Assembly (NCBI GenBank): GCA_049513455.1
Contig: JBEKWB010000039.1
Location: 5,392-69,391, forward strand
Length of the DNA: 64,000 nucleotides
Direction of reading: 5' to 3'
Source: Bog-473 sp049513455
GTDB lineage: Bacteria > Actinomycetota > Acidimicrobiia > Acidimicrobiales > RAAP-2
Under the pieces are notes generated by a model. That model had not been told where the DNA came from. It was given only the letters and a program-made list of their open reading frames with translations, and did no database searches. The position numbers and the translations under genes were made by a program. This document shows, one piece after another, positions 61,894 to 64,000 of this stretch (position 1 is the first letter of the stretch; the number at the start of each line of letters is the position of its first letter).

Positions 61894-62858
61894 CGCGTCT
61901 GATCCTGTATCCGGGAGCGAGACAGGTCATCTGCCTCGGAGCCCTCTTCGACAAAGGCGATCACCTCGTGGACCCACTTCGCGACCTGATCGGGGTGGGT
62001 GCGGATGATCCAATGTCCCGCATCCGATTCGCGCCGCCATACCAACGACGACCAGTTCTCCAGGCCGTCAAGCAGGGGTGGGGTCACGTAGCGGTCCGCC
62101 ATGGGAACGACGAGCTGTACGGGCGTGTCGGTGTATCTCATTGTGGGGTGCCGGAGTCTTTGGCGCACGTTGGCGCGATAAAGCCCCAATCCGTGTGCGA
62201 AGTCCTCGCCCAACGTCGACCGATGCTGCGGTTCATCGGAAGACCGTCCCCACCGACGGAGGGCTTCTGGCGCTGCATGCCTGACTCGCACGCCGGCCGT
62301 GACGAGCTCAGGGAGCAGCGGGAGATGAAAGAGTGCGATGTACCACGAATGCGCAGCTTGGCGCATCGCGAGGCGCAGGTCGGAGAGCCGCCGGGTGCGG
62401 TGTCTTCGTGCCCACAGGGCGGCGTGCTCGAGTGGCGGGCCCGAAATAGAGGTGAAGCTCGCGATGCGGACGGCGAGGAGCTCACTGGTGACGGCTTCCC
62501 AGCCCTGGATAGAGCCCCAGTCATGCCCGACGAGATGAACGGGTGAGTCCGGACTGACTTCGGTGATGACGGCAGCCAGGTCTTCGATCAGCACCGGCAG
62601 GGCATAGTCCGACTGCTTGTTCGGAACGCCCGAGTCGCCCGCGCCGCGGACGTCGTAGGCGACGACGTGGAGCCCCCCGGTGGCCAGGAGTTGCGCCACG
62701 GGCGCCCAGACGGCACTGGTGTCGGGGAAACCGTGAATCAGAACCACGGTGGGCCGCACGCGGTCACCCAGCTCGGTCACCGCCAGGTCCACACCGTGCC
62801 CGCGTACCCGCCGCTGGACGACCGCGCTGGAATTCGCTTCGGTCTCCTCGGGAGTCAC
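61890..62858 (-). CDS. Epoxide-hydrolase-like alpha/beta hydrolase
   Basis: A 322-aa alpha/beta hydrolase. The oxyanion HGFPDTSAVW and the nucleophile elbow VHLVGHDWGSIQGWEA carry an aspartate rather than a serine, as in epoxide hydrolases and haloalkane dehalogenases; the acid is probably in VVPMADRYVTPP and the histidine in SDAGHWIIRTHPDQV. Short-chain dehydrogenases with such an N-terminal hydrolase exist, but no reductase domain follows here. GTG 62858 is chosen since it starts the globular part. It is divergent from padR. Confidence 0.85.
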   Translation of the reverse strand: MTPEETEANSSAVVQRRVRGHGVDLAVTELGDRVRPTVVLIHGFPDTSAVWAPVAQLLATGGLHVVAYDVRGAGDSGVPNKQSDYALPVLIEDLAAVITEVSPDSPVHLVGHDWGSIQGWEAVTSELLAVRIASFTSISGPPLEHAALWARRHRTRRLSDLRLAMRQAAHSWYIALFHLPLLPELVTAGVRVRHAAPEALRRWGRSSDEPQHRSTLGEDFAHGLGLYRANVRQRLRHPTMRYTDTPVQLVVPMADRYVTPPLLDGLENWSSLVWRRESDAGHWIIRTHPDQVAKWVHEVIAFVEEGSEADDLSRSRIQDQTR

Positions 62859-62951
62859 TGGCGTCGTTGTACCACCGGCGAGACCGGTGCGCCGATTGCC
62901 ATCACCTTGTCGTATTGACTGAGAGTATGCACTAAACGTATTCTCCCCGCG

Positions 62952-63476
62952 ATGAGCGTGCCACTGACCCTCCTCGGGCTGCTTCATCGGGAACCGAGCC
63001 ACGGCTACGAGCTCAAACGTGACTACGACGCCTACTTCGGTAGGGAAAGGCCCCTCCCCTTCGGGCAGGTCTATGCCACCCTCGCCCGCCTTACCCGCGA
63101 TGGCAAGGTGGTCCCGGGTGCGACCGAAGCAGGCCAGGGGCCCGATCGCAAGCGTTACGTCATCACCGATGTCGGCAGACGGGACGTCGAGTCGTGGCTG
63201 GACGAGCCCGTCGGAGCCGAACCCAACCTCCAGACGATCCTGTTCGTCAAGGTCGTCCTGGCCCTGATGCTCGAGCGATCCGCGGCGCACTACCTCGACG
63301 TGCAACGGACCGCCCACCTACAGCGGATGCGGGAACTGACCGAGCTGAAGCGCACGGGGGGGTTGGTGGATGCGCTCCTGGCTGATCACGGGCTGTTCCA
63401 TCTGGAGGCGGACCTCCGGTGGATCGACATCACGGAAGGCCGACTCCCGGCCCTTGCCGAGGTCGTACGGGGATGA
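62952..63476 (+). CDS. PadR family transcriptional regulator
   Basis: A 174-aa PadR regulator. The winged HTH is SVPLTLLGLLHREPSHGYEL, FGQVYATLARLTRDGKVVPG and PDRKRYVITDVGRRDVESWL; the C-terminal coiled dimerisation helices follow (ERSAAHYLDVQRTAHLQRMR). It is divergent from the epoxide-hydrolase-like gene, with 93 bp between starts. An imperfect inverted pair, GAGAGTATG and CGTATTCTC, lies just upstream of the ATG (62921-62945) and could be its operator. PadR proteins typically control a divergent gene and themselves. Confidence 0.88.
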   Translation: MSVPLTLLGLLHREPSHGYELKRDYDAYFGRERPLPFGQVYATLARLTRDGKVVPGATEAGQGPDRKRYVITDVGRRDVESWLDEPVGAEPNLQTILFVKVVLALMLERSAAHYLDVQRTAHLQRMRELTELKRTGGLVDALLADHGLFHLEADLRWIDITEGRLPALAEVVRG

Positions 63477-63523
63477 CCTGACTTTTCCCCGGGCGTTCGC
63501 GTGTAGGTATTCTGACGGTCCCC

Positions 63524-63596
63524 GGGCCGCTAGCTCATCCGGAAGAGCAGGGGACTTTTAATCCCAAGGTGCCGGGATCGAGACCCGGGCGGCCCA
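63524..63596 (+). tRNA. tRNA-Lys (anticodon UUU)
   Basis: Acceptor arms GGGCCGC (63524-63530) and GCGGCCC (63589-63595) pair fully; the T-arm is CCGGG-ATCGAGA-CCCGG, and the anticodon loop CTTTTAA contains TTT. CCA is encoded at 63597-63599. An integrase gene begins 57 bp after the tRNA, so its 3' end is a probable attachment site. Confidence 0.93.
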
Positions 63597-63655
63597 CCAG
63601 TTCAGAGGCACTATAGAGAACCGGACCAACGCTCCGAGACTACAAATCGGCTACA

Positions 63656-64000
63656 ATGGCCAGCGTGAAGGGTACGAAGACAGAGACAAGCCCAGGCGTG
63701 TGGCGGCTCCGTGTGTACGCCGGGCGTCGTGCATCAGGGTCGCCGATTCAGCTGACCAAGACGGTGAGGGGCCCGGACAGCAAGCCAGGTTCGGGCACTC
63801 GCCTAGCCGACCGGGAACTTGCGAACATGGTCGCCCAGGTCTCGAAGGGCAACATGGCCACCGGCACCGAGACCGTCGGCGATCTCATCGCCGAGTGGCT
63901 GAACCATATCGAAGCGGACCGTTCGCCGACGACGATGCGTAAGTACCGGGACATCGCGGACCGCGTCGTCGTTCCCGAGCTCGGCAAGGTCAAGCTCAGG
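63656..64000 (+). CDS. Tyrosine integrase, N-terminal part (runs off the window)
   Basis: At least 115 aa, open to the end of the window. The first 60 residues form an AP2-like arm-binding domain (SPGVWRLRVYAGRRASGSPI, QLTKTVRGPDSKPGSGTRLA), followed by the start of the SAM-like core-binding domain (TVGDLIAEWLNHIEADRSPT then TMRKYRDIADRVVVPELGKV). ATG 63656 follows the tRNA-Lys gene by 57 bp. The catalytic domain lies beyond the window, so activity cannot be judged. The arrangement is that of a phage or integrative element at tRNA-Lys. Confidence 0.85.
   Translation, partial: MASVKGTKTETSPGVWRLRVYAGRRASGSPIQLTKTVRGPDSKPGSGTRLADRELANMVAQVSKGNMATGTETVGDLIAEWLNHIEADRSPTTMRKYRDIADRVVVPELGKVKLR

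Overview
This is a high-GC bacterial chromosome segment with many GTG starts, dense ATGA/GTGA gene overlaps and an actinobacterial gene repertoire. Supporting items are a rimO-pgsA-cinA cluster, recA with a CGAAC-N4-GTTCG type LexA box, DUF2510, DUF664 and DUF3048 proteins, an F420-type LLM oxidoreductase and an MprAB-like two-component pair. The best guess is an uncultured actinomycete, possibly of the Acidimicrobiia. That placement is inference from gene content, not from a marker comparison.

Layout. 1-9.4 kb: the tail of a patatin-like lipase, a methyltransferase, a large Lhr-type helicase, and a 5-oxoprolinase set (pxpA and a fused pxpB-pxpC), then a TauE/SafE exporter. 9.6-13 kb: an EthD-domain protein, a CYTH-CHAD protein and a divergent Nudix hydrolase, a strong nested inverted repeat that may be a structured RNA, and a DUF2510 protein.

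13-29 kb is an accessory stretch with lower GC, many small orphan genes and several decaying genes. It holds a sigma factor running into a headless gene, a TetR tail, a DUF664 gene with an internal deletion, an IstB fragment and a 35-bp tandem repeat. Intact genes here include dnaJ-like, GntR plus a membrane-anchored propeller-like protein, a minimal zincin, a nucleotidyltransferase, YceI, PPK2, MarR with a divergent methyltransferase and a clear operator, a protein tyrosine phosphatase and a cupin.

29-39 kb is a complete K+ uptake ATPase operon (a small membrane ORF, kdpF, kdpA, kdpB, kdpC) flanked by two KdpD homologues. The upstream one ends before any kinase domain. The downstream, convergent one keeps a kinase-like tail with degraded catalytic boxes. 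No kdpE is present in the window. 38.8-40.9 kb holds a tyrosine integrase, an excisionase-like HTH reading frame without a start codon, two palindromes and tRNA-Ser(GCU).

41-63.5 kb looks like stable core chromosome: rimO-pgsA-cinA, a response regulator and histidine kinase, two envelope glycosyltransferases (GT2-GtrA and GT39 with a glycine-rich insert), two tandem paralogous secreted proteins, recA, a DUF3048 lipoprotein, a hexapeptide acyltransferase, serB-hlyIII, phoU, several hydrolases and a PadR regulator. The window ends with tRNA-Lys(UUU) followed at once by the start of a second integrase, which marks the edge of another integrated element lying beyond the window.
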